DNA from: Durusdinium trenchii
Lineage: Eukaryota; Sar; Dinophyceae; Suessiales; Symbiodiniaceae
Length of the DNA stretch: 64,000 nt
Assembly (NCBI GenBank): GCA_963970005.1
Contig: CAXAMN010003947.1
Coordinates: forward strand, 156,477-220,476
Direction: 5' to 3'
This document shows positions 45,355-57,699 of the stretch, in pieces. The stretch's first letter is position 1. Each line of letters opens with the position of its first letter. The notes beneath the pieces were generated by a model. It was not told where the DNA came from. It ran no database searches and saw only the letters and a program-made list of their open reading frames with translations. A program made the translations under genes and the position numbers.

Positions 45355-46070
45355 ATGGAAAGAAATGACTATCCCCTCTCTAAAGCTTGCAGTTAAACCA
45401 TGCCATATCAAATCTGCGGGCCGATTTTGGAGACCACTTGATAGGTGACGTTCAAAAGATCCACTAGCACAGGGCGGTGCTGAGCAAAGGTCGCAAAGGG
45501 GCCTGTCTTGAGGTCTTCACCTTCTGCAACCCTTGGGTTTTCACATTCAACCGTCAGCAAGGAGAGCTTGATAGAGAAGCTGTTCTTTCCCACCTTTGTC
45601 CCCTCTTTGGGCAGCGAACTGGGCGCGAGCTTGGCCAAGTCTCCTGAAGGAGACTATGTAAGTGTCATCGAATCAAGGATGCTCAGGCATGCCAGTAACT
45701 GTAGGTGTTATGTCGAGACTATCACTAATACCATCCAATACCACTTGGGTGATGGATCAGTTTTGAGAACGATCTTCTGCTGAAACGAAACCCCCAAAAA
45801 ACCACGCCCCAAATGGGTGTGCCCTCCACAACGCGGACACCCTGTCACTGCTTTTGCTGCACCATCCCAGTCCTGAGGTCGCCATTTTCGAAGGCCTGGG
45901 CGTTCAGCTGTTCCCGGCGATACAGGGCGAGTCCCAGTAGGTCGCCATTGAGTCCGATACAGTGTGAACGACGCCACAAACCATCAATTTTGGACAAAAA
46001 AGGGGGTGATGTGTTTTCTCCTTTGTTTGTGTTTTCTCTTTTTAAGCCCGCCCGTACTTGATTAAGTACG

Positions 46071-46092
46071 ATTAAGTAGGTGCCTACTTAAT
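46071..46092. repeat. 10-bp palindrome with 2-base spacer
   Basis: ATTAAGTAGG (46071-46080) and CCTACTTAAT (46083-46092) are perfect inverted copies, set among further TTAAGTA words (46060-46100). Confidence 0.75.
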
Positions 46093-46589
46093 TAAGTAAG
46101 GGAGTAAGCTACCAGCTACTAAATTCTAGTATATAATTGGATGCAGGATTAGCTCATGCGTCTTCAAAGAAGCTGGGTTGTAGCTGAGGGCAGGAGATTC
46201 CTTGAAGAAGCGCTCGAACTAATGATTTAGTTCCTAGATGTTCCTAGATTTTGTGGGAAATTCAACAAATCTAGGGTTGTATATATCACAATATCATCAT
46301 TATATATCATGAATGTTTTTGCTGCTGCCCTGTCTTAGTGCTTGGAGGCTGGCAAGGGAGCCAGCCCAAGGCCAATCATCAGTGCAAACAATGTGACATG
46401 TGCAAACCCACCAGACTAGCAATCCACCCACACACAGCCACTCATCTCACTACATGAGGCCATCCCATAGGATGTGAGCTTCCACAAGCAGGCATCCCGG
46501 AATCCCTACCAATGCATCAAAATGCATCCCCGCAAACTCGATCTACTCGCCCGTCTCCACCATCCGCTATCAGAAGCAAATCTATCTAA

Positions 46590-46800
46590 AACCTCTACAA
46601 GCCCATGCAACATCCAACCCCCCAGAAGCCCAAACAGCTTCTGATGGCTCTTCTCACCCAGCTGCAAATGTCCCTGCTGCACCGCTCGCGCCGTGAGCTG
46701 CTCCCGCAGCTGCAGCACATCCGGCAACTTCAGCGTCTCGCCCTCCGGCTCCTCGGGCGCGCCGCTTCCGGCGGCGTCCTGGTGGAGCCATGGGGCCAAC
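46590..46800 (-). CDS. Minus-strand exon candidate, function unknown
   Basis: An open frame with good protein character: SKTTVLAPWLHQDAAGSGAP, then EEPEGETLKLPDVLQLREQL and TARAVQQGHLQLG, followed by a canonical-looking donor GTGAGAAG. It would be an acidic linker plus an amphipathic helix. The surrounding gene is not identified, though it lies in the same orientation as the dynein. Confidence 0.4.
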
Positions 46801-47439
46801 ACGGTCGTCTTTGAGCAGAATGTCTTCTGCTGATTTCTGTCGCTAGAGATATGAGATGCGCTTCCCAACACCGATTCGCGGTCCCATCACAAAGCTGCTG
46901 GGCGACTCCCCCATGCTCAGCCCTGTCTTTGGATTGCGAATGGCAAGGAACATGCTCCGACGTATCTATATGATGTTATAGAATATGTTTATGCCTACCT
47001 TGGTGTGGTTTCAGTGGTCAGTCAGTGTGGGTAAATCTTCCACATCTTCCACAAAGGGTCAACAAATCCGCCCGCACGGGCATCTGTATCCGGATGGCCG
47101 GATGGCATAGTCAATCGCAAGATTTCAGCTTTAGCTGGGTGGGGGCCCTTTATCGGCCAAGAAACTTGAGTTTTTGAAGGTTGTTAAAAAACACCAGCAG
47201 TTAATGAAGGCTTTGGGACACGCACATGTTTGAGTGGCACTAACAAACACCAGCGGCATCATGGTACGGCTCTAGCTGGCCAGGGGTTCGGAATGGGCCA
47301 GATAGAACTGAGACGATGGGAATCTACAGTATGTTTTTTAAATGGCACTCAGAATATCTCTTGAAAAGCAGTTTGAATCTAGCCACCACCAGTGCTTGCA
47401 ACCATGCTATAACGCCACAAATACGGCAACATTGCCACA

Positions 47440-47640
47440 AACATTTCTCCCTGCGCTGGTGGACCCAGCCGCGTAGCTGCGCGAATAAGCCATTTGCATG
47501 TTACATGGATCCTACTCACTCTGAGTTCGTCATGGTGTACGGCCCACTCAAAACACTGCCTCGCCTCTGGAGGGATCCCATCTGCTCCGTCCTGGCGATC
47601 TCCAACGGAGTGCAGCGCAAAGCAGAAACATTGCATCGGT
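47440..47640 (-). CDS. Minus-strand exon candidate, frame unresolved
   Basis: Two minus-strand frames are plausible. One gives DGIPPEARQCFEWAVHHDEL, the other MGSLQRRGSVLSGPYTMTNS. Both would end at the same canonical donor GTGAGTAGG near 47522 after an AG|G start. Only one can be right; a transcript would settle it. Confidence 0.3.
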
Positions 47641-49179
47641 GCGTGACATCTCCCTCTCCTGTCTGGGGGGGTGCCCACCCAAATCACCGGAAACCTCCAC
47701 ATCTGAAGATTTGGGCCAATCAAACCAAAGGAATCTCAGGCATCGATCGATCAACTCCGCGGCAGTCCTCTTTACTCACACTCTTTGGCTCTGCCTTGCT
47801 GAGTCTTTGCTGTGCCGCAGCCAACTTCTGCTGAAACAAGGCCTCAATGGTGCCGTGTCTTTGGGTGCACGGGTTTTTGCGAAGCTCACTGGCTCAAGTG
47901 ATCGGTAGCAAAAGCTGCTCTGTTCCTCCACTAGTAGGCTGTCTTTGAGCTCGTGCAAATTAACCGTGCCAAGCGTTCCAGAAGGGCATTGGAGTCAAAA
48001 CTCCACTTGTACTGGCTCACGGGCTCACGGCATCCAGAACATTTTTGGAACACCTGGTCTCCCTCTGAATGATGTGTTGCGTCCCAGCATCATGACGCTT
48101 CCCAAAGCCCGAGAGGAAATCAGTGTCAGGCATGCCTGGCACTGATTGAGACATGCAGTGTGCATATTGCGGAACACTTACGCTAGCAATCCGTCCCATA
48201 TACCCTCCAAACGTGAAATGTTCTCGTTAGATAGGTCGCACAACCACACGCATAGATCTCTCAAGATTGCTTCCAACATCTTCCAACTATCTATGGAACT
48301 GTGATGGATTTGTAGCTCAAATCAAGATTCATGCCCCTGCCTTGGCCTTAAGCCACGGCAGGACCGCGCGATCGCCATGCCAGACTCACACTCCGCGTTC
48401 TCCAAACACAGTGATCGTGCCATGTGCCCAAGCATGAACCACCATGGCATGTCTCCCAAAACAACCATCCAAAACCGTATCCATGAAACAGCATCTGCGA
48501 TCTGCATTGGCACTTCCACCTTTTGCACAAGGATGGTGGACATGTGGCTGCGCATCTTGGACCATCAAGGAGCCCTTCACTCCAAGCGCAAATGCTTGCC
48601 AGCGTCTTCAGAATTCGCAAGATACCGAGAAAGAACCGCTCGCGGCGAAGGCGCGGATGTATCGCAGATCCCCTTATAGGCTAGGAAAAGCAAACGTCCG
48701 TTAAATCATTCAAAACAAGTTGTCGGCCCCATGACATTGGTTCGCAATACTTAACAAGATCCGCCACTGGGGAGTCCTATCATCCATCAAAATCCGGAGT
48801 GCCCATCATATGGGTCACAAATGGTCACAATATTGTCACAATGCTACCTAAAACGGCCAATGACCCTCTATCTGTTTCGGAGCCCTGAGTGCCGACGGAC
48901 CGTAGTCCACGTCCTCGCCATCGGGACCTGCAACATCAGGGCCGAAAGAAACTGGGCTTCAGTGGAAAGACGACTGGTCCCGTGAATTGGGAATCTGGGC
49001 TTCAGTCTCTAAGCCAAAAACGAAGAAATCATAAGCGATTCTCAAAGAAACTCCGGAGTACCTGCTCCAAGTTCCTCAGTTTCCTTCAGGGCCCACGTTT
49101 GCTAAACCTCTCCCCCATGCAGTTCAAAGCGCACACCTAAAGATCCTGATTGACGGACTCACTAACTACAGGGTTCCAA

Positions 49180-49560
49180 CACTCAGATTTGTTTGGTCAT
49201 TCTTCCAAATGCTAGTGAGTTCAACATCAATCTTGTCTCAAAATGAAGTGGGCCACCTGAGTCACTTAGGAGTTCAACCTTCATCCTACTGATGGCAATC
49301 CTCCTCTTTGACAAACCCATGCAGCCGGCACCCGTGCTGCACATTCCTCTAGGCATCCGGCTTAGCTCCGGGGTGAAGAGCACCTTCTCTTCCACCTGGG
49401 CATCAGGCACGCACGCACACCACATTGCGTGGCACACCGCGCGGCTCATGCGTGCCAGAAGGAGTTGAGGGCCGGGCATTCGTGAAGGGCATGAGCTCTG
49501 CCTCCATGGTCTTGACCTCGGAGGCTTTGCGTTGGCGTTGCATGTAGGGTTAAGACTTGC
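49180..49560 (-). CDS. Minus-strand exon candidate, weak
   Basis: Protein-like stretches VEEKVLFTPELSRMPRGM and KASEVKTMEAELMPFTNA lie in two different frames on the minus strand within 200 bases, as expected for two small exons or one chance frame. No motif recognised. Confidence 0.25.
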
Positions 49561-49599
49561 AACGACAGGCAACCACTGGAAATTTAGATCTATGTTTTT

Positions 49600-52380
49600 G
49601 TGAGGTCCTGAGTAAGGAACTCAGCAAGAAAATAGTGAACATAGGTTGGGGTGTTCGTGCAACATGTGGAAAACAGCAATCAACAAGTGATTGCGGAGAC
49701 CTAGGAAAGCAAAGCATGGACAGGAAAATAGCAAGAAAATAGTGAGAAAATAGTGAGCATACTGACTGACATGTTGTGAAACGCCTCCCGAAACAACACG
49801 TGACGTTTATATATTAGGTTTCGATTCTGGATTGCTTTTTTGATCACATGTTGGCAACCTTTTTTGCTTTCTTATTGCTTTTGGTATCCAAATAGTTCAA
49901 TCACATCACCTTTGGATCGCTTGCTGCTCACCTTTCCGCTCACTATTTTTGACTTGTCCCCTATCCTGCACTCTGAGATTGCTTTTCGTTTGCTCCAACT
50001 CCTACTCCGAAATCACTAAAAAAATATGTTGGCCACCCTCAGCGGTTGGCTGGACTCCATCTCTCAAATGTAGGGACTCGTGAATGCCGGCTTCCCCAGA
50101 AAATCGAAAGGGCCGGGGATGTCCCGGTCATTCTTTTGGACCCCAAAAAGGTGGAGTTCACCGAGCCGGCAACGGCCATGTGCGCCCGACATTTTTTGGG
50201 CACCGGACAATGCTAGTACTACGCACTGCCTCCTTCAGCATGCTGTCGAACTCATTCAGGAAGTCCTGGCATGCCATGACAGGAGGATCATCTATCCATA
50301 AGAATTGTATACTTACCTCTGAGGGTGGTTTTGAGATATTTTGAGGGTGGACGGTTTGATAAGTTTTGCGAGATGAAGTCCTCTACTATGACAAATGCAT
50401 CCACTCGAAATCAGCTAAAGCTGAGGCTAGCTGTCTAGCTGCTGCCAAAAGAGAGAGAGACAGAGAGAGACACACGCCAAGAAATCAGTTGAAGGTGACT
50501 TGAGCCCACAATCCCCAAGATCCAAGTCTTATCTCCCGTCCGTAGGCTCTGGCTCCAAGTAGATCTCGTCGTTGTCCGCCTCGCGAGATCATTTCGACGC
50601 GTGCCGTCAAGGCGGCAGTCCACACTTGGAGATCCATTGTCACAACATACGTGCATGTAAGCTTATCTATATATATATAAATTCATCATATCCTCCTTGG
50701 TCTTGTTGTGGGGTGCACATACTAATAGTTTCACTTCAAGTGCTTTCCCACCACTGGGTGAATCCCGGGATCCTTACTACTCCTGCTGCTGCTTGCTCCT
50801 GCTCCTGCTCCTCCTCCTCCTCCTCCTGCTGCTGCTGCTGGGTGAATCCTGCACACCATCTGACGATCTTTTCCAATTGACCAGCCTCAAGGTCCAAATA
50901 TATCAGCGGATGGGGCCGCTTCTTCTTTGGATCTGGCAGGAAGGACTTCCTCAGCGAGCCATTTTGAGCTCGCTTCGACCAAAGCCGAGCGGAATGTAAC
51001 ATACTCATCATCATCACGGACCAAAACAGTCGTCAAACGGGTCATGCCACTGAGAAACGAACAAAAGTACGGTCTGCACCCTTCTTGAGGTCATTGATAT
51101 TCTTGTTGGTAGACAAAGCAGAGAAACACATTTATTCTGGTGCACGAAGACATCTGCTGCCGGAAATCCGCTGATGGAAATAGGTTGTCCATTTGAAGCG
51201 TCATGTTTCATTGGTGTCGTTTTTTCCGGGTTTCTGGGGTCTTAAAGCGCCAAGGCTCAAGAAGTTGCTCCAGGATTCCATGGAATCTTCCACGAACCTC
51301 CGTCCAAAATCCAGTGACCCAACAACTCCCGGAAAAAAACGAGAATCCATTGCTTCGGTTCCATCTACATGCATCATCATGCACACCGTCCCCCTGAGCT
51401 CCTGCAACAAGCTCTTCCCGCATCTGGCCCACCACAACTTTCGGTCCCCATGAACCAGTTGGTTGGCTGCGAAGAAACGGGTCACTCGGAGCCACCAAAC
51501 ACGATCAGTGCCACTGAAGCTGATTTCTCGGTCTGAAACAAGCACGCGACAACGACCCCGAACGAGATCGGGGCTAGGTAAAATATAACCACATCATCGG
51601 TTTGAAGAAACCGGCATCATAGAATATAAGAGTAATCGGTAATAATAGGTTTAATTGAATATGCTTAATTTGTTCGGTCCCAAAAAGGATGTTCCTGCTC
51701 GGGGACCTGCAGACTTGAAGTCGGCGTCGCGAGCTCTGGAGCTCTTGACTCTGCGCCGAGTGGCCACCGAAGTTGAGAATTGATGATCAAGTCCTCGGAT
51801 CAGCATGGGTGCTGAAGACAAAAATCTCACCAAAGAAACGTTCAGCTGGCATCCCGGGGGGGCATGTCGACCATTATATAAATGAACGTGTGGAACTTAA
51901 TCGTCAGTTCTGCGAACGACAAGAAGGCTTCAACGTTTGGACCTGCAACTCGTGGTGGTGCTGTGAAGATGGCAGAAATTGACTGTAGACAACAACAACC
52001 GATAAAAACAACAACAACATAAAATAGCAAGAAGGATGCAGGATAATTGCCATACAATCATGGAAGCTTTCTCAGCCCCTCTCTTTACGAAAACGCGTGG
52101 TCTTACAATGTCTTTACCACGGGGCTCTGGCATGGTCGAACTCTTCCACACATCAAAGTCAAGGTGCTAACTTTCGAAGTAGCGCATGCAGCGGACCTAG
52201 GAACCCCCAGGTACTCCGAGCCCAACGGGGAGTACTCCGAGCGAGGGTTTACACAACGAACTCTCCAAATCCAACGCCTATAGTGACTTCTGCATTCGAA
52301 AATTAAAAAACAACAACGACATCCGAAAAAAGGACGGTTTTTCTCTATGTTGGGGGTGTGGAAAGTTGTCTTGAGTGGGC
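49600..52380. other. Intron or intergenic stretch, no gene called
   Basis: Contains a CTG/CCT microsatellite (50781-50840). Scattered short open frames are irregular and no exon is supported. Confidence 0.35.
50781..50840. repeat. CTG/CCT trinucleotide microsatellite
   Basis: CTG, CTCCTG, CCT and CTG blocks in succession. Confidence 0.95.
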
Positions 52381-52383
52381 AGC

Positions 52384-53235
52384 TTTGCATGTGCTTCTCG
52401 AAGTCGTCGCTGAAAAAGTTGTAGTCGTCTGAGAGCTTATCTAGCACCTGGCATCAGCGCGGGGCCGGCGCCGGAAGACCTACAGATGCCACGGACTCCT
52501 CGTGTCGTTGCGCAGCGCCCAACAAACATCAAGCCCAAGCCCCGCTTGTTTCTGGTCGGCCTCTGCAATGATGTAGTCGCGCCAGCCACGCTTCAAGTGG
52601 GTGGTGATTCTTTCGATATGGTTCTTCTGATGCTCGAACATGTCCTCCCGCAGGCGGTCTCATCTAATCTAGACCAACACGGATCCATGTGGATGCACCC
52701 TGTCGATGCATCCTGGCGAATAACTTCCCACTACCCACCCATCCCACCAAACCCTCCCAAACCCTGCCCCAGTCGTTGCCTCGCCCAGCCCCGGTCCTGG
52801 GGCTCGAAAATCACCGAGTCGCCGTTCTTGATGAGCTTCCGCTGCCGCGTCACGTCCACGCCACCCACACGGGAGGTGTCGACCAGCTCCATCTTGGCCA
52901 CCTCGTTGATGTACCGCCGCCAGACCTCAGAGGACACGGCCAAACAGGTGGCTGGCACATATGGGGTTGATGGTGAATGGAAGGTCAGGTGGCTGTTTGC
53001 CCCAAAAAACCGGCAAGGGAGGATGGGAGGTTTGCCAAATGGGAGGGTTGCAGATGATGAGGCAACCAGCCATCCGAAAACAGGTTGGTTGCTCTGCCCA
53101 TCGCACCTGGCTGGTGATGGCGAAAATGCTGGAGCCCAGAAGTGGCATCTGCAACATCTCTTTGAGAAGCTCTCTGACGCCCATCTGGCGGCCGAAGGTT
53201 GGACGGATCTTGTTTCCGATGGTTGACACGGATGG
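52384..53235 (-). CDS. Cluster of minus-strand exons, probable dynein N-terminal (DHC_N1) region
   Basis: Four exon-like blocks in order. About 53107-53235 carries MGVRELLKEMLQMPLLGSSI and ends CAG|GTGCGA. 52797-52925 (43 codons) contains VWRRYINEVAKMELVDTSRV and RQRKLIKNGDSVIFEPQ and ends before GACCGG. 52546-52658 is MFEHQKNHIERITTHLKRGW then RDYIIAEADQKQ, with a GC donor. 52384-52447 is VLDKLSDDYNFFSDDFEKHM. Helical, charged sequence of this type is expected in the dynein tail, and splice edges follow the same GT/GC/GA rule. No family motif is decisive, and phase does not match between the second and third blocks as placed. Confidence 0.5.
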
Positions 53236-53920
53236 CCAGCTGCAGATTGATATTGGAAGATGAACAGAATTGAACATATGAAGAGCATAGCTTTGGCTCT
53301 TTCGCATTCTTTTGCCATGTTATGTACCATTCGCTGGTGGGGCCGCTCATCTACAGGAGAACCCGACCCAGGTCTGTTCGCAAAAAGATCATCAATTGCG
53401 TCCGAATCGATTGCGCAAGTACTCCATATAGCTCTTGCTGAGGCGATCTGATTCTCCTAAAAGACAGTAGAACCAAGGCCACCAGGTCAAGAAGCTTACT
53501 GAGGGGTGGAGATCCAGCAAAAACGTCACAGTCCCAGTCACCCAATTTATCGACGAGAAGGATGGGGCCTCATGGAAACCCCAAAAAATGCCTCGTCCTG
53601 CCCGCCTCCCTAGATCCCAGCCAAAGATCCCAGATCCACGGATAGGAAATGCGAAAACTCTTCCAATGATGGTAGTAACACCCAACGGGGAGAGGAGCTG
53701 TTGCTTGGGATTGCTAAGGCTTAGGCCAAGTTGCATTTGGACAAGAATGTCACGGACAAAATACAAGAACTTCACACCTGGGGTTGGGGATTGACATGTT
53801 TCAGTTGATGATTGCCTCGGCTTTTGCATGCTCCACCAGCCCCGATTCCGGGCAAGGCAAGGGCAAGAAGCCTGAGTTTTTGTACTTTGCAATCACAATC
53901 AAAAAAAGAAAACACTCTAT

Positions 53921-54026
53921 TAGGTTGGAGACCATCGCTCTATAGGATGGAGGCCATCGCTAGTAGGTTGGAGGCCATTGCTCTTAGGTTGGAGGCCATT
54001 GCTATTGGGTTGAAGGCCATCGCTTC
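53921..54026 (-). repeat. Tandem array of five 21-22-bp units of the dispersed repeat
   Basis: Units begin at 53921, 53943, 53964, 53985 and 54006. The unit type is TAGGTTGGAGGCCATTGCTC. The 21-base period keeps both strands open and reads as seven-residue repeats (RLEAIA on plus, AMASNL on minus). Confidence 0.9.
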
Positions 54027-55402
54027 AAACAAACACGCTCTTGGCCTTGGGTGGCCAAACGACATTCCAACACCTCGAACCATCGAGACATCGCAACAAG
54101 GCTGTGCATTCAAGAGCAGGTGAGCAGCTGCCCATGACGGATGCAAACTGCATCGAAAATTCGTTGGACTCATCCGGAAGATAGGCGTCCTGTCAACAAA
54201 GCCACCTCTTGTGCATGGTGCAAAGTGCAAAGCCAAAAGTTCTGAAAAAGCATGAATGTCCCACGTCCTTTGTGCCAAACAGCGGGATCAGCTCCACCTT
54301 CACATTGAACCTAGGTGAGCAACATTGTCAGCAAAATAATTCACACCTGGACACACCAAAGGCTATCTTGTTCCGCAGTGGATCCCAAATCGCTGGGTCA
54401 GGAGTTGACATGATTTGTCTGTGAACCTTCTGCACTTTATGCATGCATTTACCGATTTACCCCCCCTCTCCCACACCAAGCTTACTAAACAGGCCCAAGC
54501 ACAGCTTCATGGAGAGGATGTAGTTCTCCTCGACTGATGCTCATTGCGACCGGGAAAGGATGTTTAAAAAGCAGCTCCTCACTTTGGTCACCTAAGAAAT
54601 CCAACAATTACATAGCCGCTGCAAAAAACATGGTAGTGAAGTAGTGAGTGGGGCGCACCTATTGAATCCTTTCGAAATACATTGTCCAACTCTCAAAGTT
54701 CCAATCTCACTCAGCAATCACAACATCACTACAAATACAAGAATCTTGACCCTCAAATACATAGACATACTCATAAGACATAGATTGCAAGTCCCTCTCA
54801 AACATGTAACCTGCAAAGCTTGGACTGTAAGAACCCCTCCACGACTTCCCCACCCCCATCAGCCTCCGTTCCCCGCCTCAACCTCTTGCATCAGCTCCCG
54901 GATGGTGCTCCCATGGCTATTGGGCTCCTCCAAGCTACATCGCTCCAAGCCTCAATCGAACACCAACCGCCCTCCCACCGACTGGTCTCGGACCGGATGG
55001 GTCGAAGAGGACCACGGAGCAAACAGCGGCTGCAGCTGCACACGACATGAACTCCAAAACCAGCCGCCTGTAGTGACTGTAGTGAATGAAGCACACTGCT
55101 GTTCTCGAGGTCCATGTTCGTTCTTGGGAGCTAAACATGGACTCTTGACATGATCTTTTCGAACAACACCTCCTCCAAGCATGGAACATGGAGAAACCAT
55201 GCAAACCAGGAGTTGGTGAGTGTCACCCACCCAAACTGGGAGCTATCCGACGCTGCCGGAAGTCCATGCGTTTCTACAAGTCCTGTAGATCAATCAACAG
55301 TGCTGTGGACCACGTGGTTCCATTTGATCGTTGCCCGTGGGCGGGCATTGCCGGTTGCGACCGGTCGCTCCAGCTCGGCTCGTTGCGGCTCGGATGACAT
55401 GC

Positions 55403-55504
55403 TCGGATGAAGAACTCCTTCACCGAGCGAGGCATCGGGGTGACCACCTGGTCATCTTTGTGCTCGATGTAGTCGATGAAGGCTTCTTGCAGTTCACAAT
55501 GCGC
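55403..55504 (-). CDS. Minus-strand exon, probable dynein N-terminal region
   Basis: A 34-codon exon between CGCAG and a GC donor (GCATGT): AHCELQEAFIDYIEHKDDQV then VTPMPRSVKEFFIR. A helix with xxLxxAxxxYIE followed by a short loop and a Phe-rich end resembles the region of inner-arm dynein tails where a conserved helix precedes the first folded part, but I cannot prove it. A long plus-strand frame overlapping this exon (55331-56059) has shadow-like, Arg/Ser/Pro-rich composition and is rejected. Confidence 0.5.
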
Positions 55505-57114
55505 CTGCGTCGTGACGCGTCGCCGACCCCTTCGGCCCGATCCACGGGCGGACCCGATCCACGGGCGGACGGCACGTGTGTGCCCTGGGCAGCACATGGC
55601 CCGTCCGACGCGACTTCATGCAGATGTCCCGACCACGTCAAAAGCACCTATTGGGCACACAGTTACGGTTTACCGCTTCATTGGAGTCGGAGGATGAGGA
55701 GAGGGGGGCATGTGCCCTGTTCCCATCAACTCGCCTGGCCAATCCCTGGACCATGGGGTCATCCATCATCCATCCATCACTCGAAAGGCGACGCCATGCG
55801 ACGCATCCAGGGATCCCCATGGCGACGCCCTGGCGGGACTCCTGCACCAAGCCATTCCCCATTCCCGGCCTTCCGAGCTCTACAAGTCTCCACGCGTTTC
55901 TCAAAGTTCTGGGGATCCTCCGCGTTGAACCGCAAGGAGAGTCCTTGGGAGTCGAACCACATCCGAAAAAAGGAACCTCAGGAACCTCGATTCACACTGA
56001 TCCCGAGGGTCTCAGGTGGGTTCTGGTGCCAGGGACCGGTCCTGGTCGGTCCTGGTTGACCAACGGGAAGAGAAACGACGGAAAGGATGTCTGAGAGTTC
56101 CTGATGGGAGGAATTCTGGAGTATTGGGACCTCATCTTCCATCATCTTCCCATTTTCATTCGAGTTCCTAAGTCTTTCATAAGTCTTGATGGGAAGCCGC
56201 ACAGCTATAGTGCAATAGTGGCAACGAACAAAGTCCTAGGAATAATTCTGGGTGCCTGAGAAATGGCTCCACCCACCAAATGACTCTTCCCGCGGGTGTC
56301 CACTGGTCGTTGGGGAATTCACACCATGTGACACCGTTGTGTTCATGGATGTTGTGTTACTCGCGGTGCATCTTCAACTTGTAGACCAGGCATGTTTCCA
56401 ACCCTCTGGAACCCCACAACCCTTGTGGAAGGGTCCGTCTTTTTGGAGCGAGAGTGGCGCGTTGCGTCCGCAAGCTCGAGACCATGTCAAAGCATTTTGA
56501 TGGTTTTGTGGGAGAAGGATGGACAAGGTGTTCTTCTCTCTCTTACCCTCTCCATCACCAGAAGGTCACCCGCCCCCCAGCTGTAAATGAATGGTCTATG
56601 CTGAGGGATCCCCACTTCTCTCAGTCCCACCTGTAGGATCGCAACCGTCTCAAAGGTTTTCTGAAAGCCTCGCTTGCCAAGTTGCTTTTCACCTTCTTTT
56701 GGCTTGCGTCTTCCATCTCGACAATATATCCTCAGCACATAGGCTTGCCAAGTCGCAGCCAGCCCATGAAACATGTTCTTTGTTGATTCAGTGAGGTTTG
56801 ATGAACGACATTGCAGCGCGTGCCCACAACCAGCTTGCTGGCCAGCTGCTGTTGATGGCTTCTTCGTACCGCAGGACCCAGCAGCGGACCATGGTCCATT
56901 TTTTGTTCTTGTAATGCACTACGCAAGCCTGTGGCCGCCTATCGTCCCTCAGCACCTCACAGCAGAGCCGATGGTGAGATGTTCGAACATGTTGAATCAG
57001 TTGCAGTCAATGCTTCAGACACCTCAGGGCGCCTCACTTTTTGCATTCTTGCAATTGGAAGGCAGGATACGGATAGTATGGCAATGTATGGCATAATGGC
57101 AAAGAGGTCTTTAC

Positions 57115-57297
57115 CATGAAGCTAGCAAGAGCTGGGTTCAAGCCTTTTGGTGTTCGGTAATGGTTCAGATCTGCCTCCTCCATCCATTCTTGAGGCGTTT
57201 TCACCTCGAAGTCTGGAGCGTGATCAAAGATCTCGAGAGGAAGATTTCTGAAGTTGTAGTGCGCAGTCTCAGCCGGCTTCAAGTACTCCAACTTCTC
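57115..57297 (-). CDS. Minus-strand exon with LPLEIFD...TPQEWM motif, probable dynein N-terminal region
   Basis: A 61-codon exon between ACGAG and a canonical GTAAAG donor. It contains YLKPAETAHYNFRNLPLEIF directly followed by DHAPDFEVKTPQEWMEEADL. The LPLExFD...TPxEW pattern is one I associate with the N-terminal part of single-headed axonemal dyneins, which fits the gene order here. An open frame continues upstream to 57450 with basic sequence (VKKGGVHGGKKAIGVRFRVI), which may be a further exon or intron. Confidence 0.6.
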
Positions 57298-57561
57298 CTC
57301 GTTCCAGGCACTTGGTGGCTTCAATGGAGAAATGCGCGTCAGCCGAATCACACGAAATCGCACTCCAATTGCTTTCTTTCCTCCATGAACGCCCCCCTTT
57401 TTGACCTTTAGTCTTCCTTCCCGTGTCTCTGCTACTACTACTCTGGCCATGCTGCCTAAATTGCATAAGCCAAGCTACTTACTTGCGGCGCTCCAGCTCT
57501 ACCAGCACACACTTCCAACAATCGCAACTCCATGCATGCACACGAGCACGCACGTACTCAC

Positions 57562-57625
57562 CCAAGAGCCTCTTTAGGAGCTTCAGCTGCAGGCTGAGCA
57601 GGCGCCTTCGGAGGATAGGCACCTC
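57562..57625 (-). CDS. Minus-strand exon with basic amphipathic helix
   Basis: Bounded by CGCAG and the canonical donor GTGAGTACG. It encodes PILRRRLLSLQLKLLKRLLG, a strongly amphipathic, basic helix. It lies one intron upstream of the TPQEWM exon on the same strand, so it probably belongs to the same transcript. Confidence 0.45.
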
Positions 57626-57699
57626 CTGCGCTGGGCAGGTGGAGGCCGGCGGAGGGCTTCCATAATCAAGACATGACAGCCAATCAGCAATCAGCAACA

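Noticed and set aside
43808..45411. Very long open frames on both strands (over 440 codons)
   Set aside because: They consist of the CAGA satellite (Thr-Asp-Arg or Cys-Leu-Ser-Val repeats) and the N gap.
50958..50980. Possible spliced-leader relic (GAGCCATTTTGAGCTC)
   Set aside because: Only about ten bases match the dinoflagellate spliced leader as I remember it, and the sequence is a self-complementary word that could arise by chance.
55331..56094. Long plus-strand open frames of 172-242 codons
   Set aside because: Composition is shadow-like (Arg, Ser, Pro, Trp rich) and the minus strand there holds a better exon (55403-55504) with proper splice edges.
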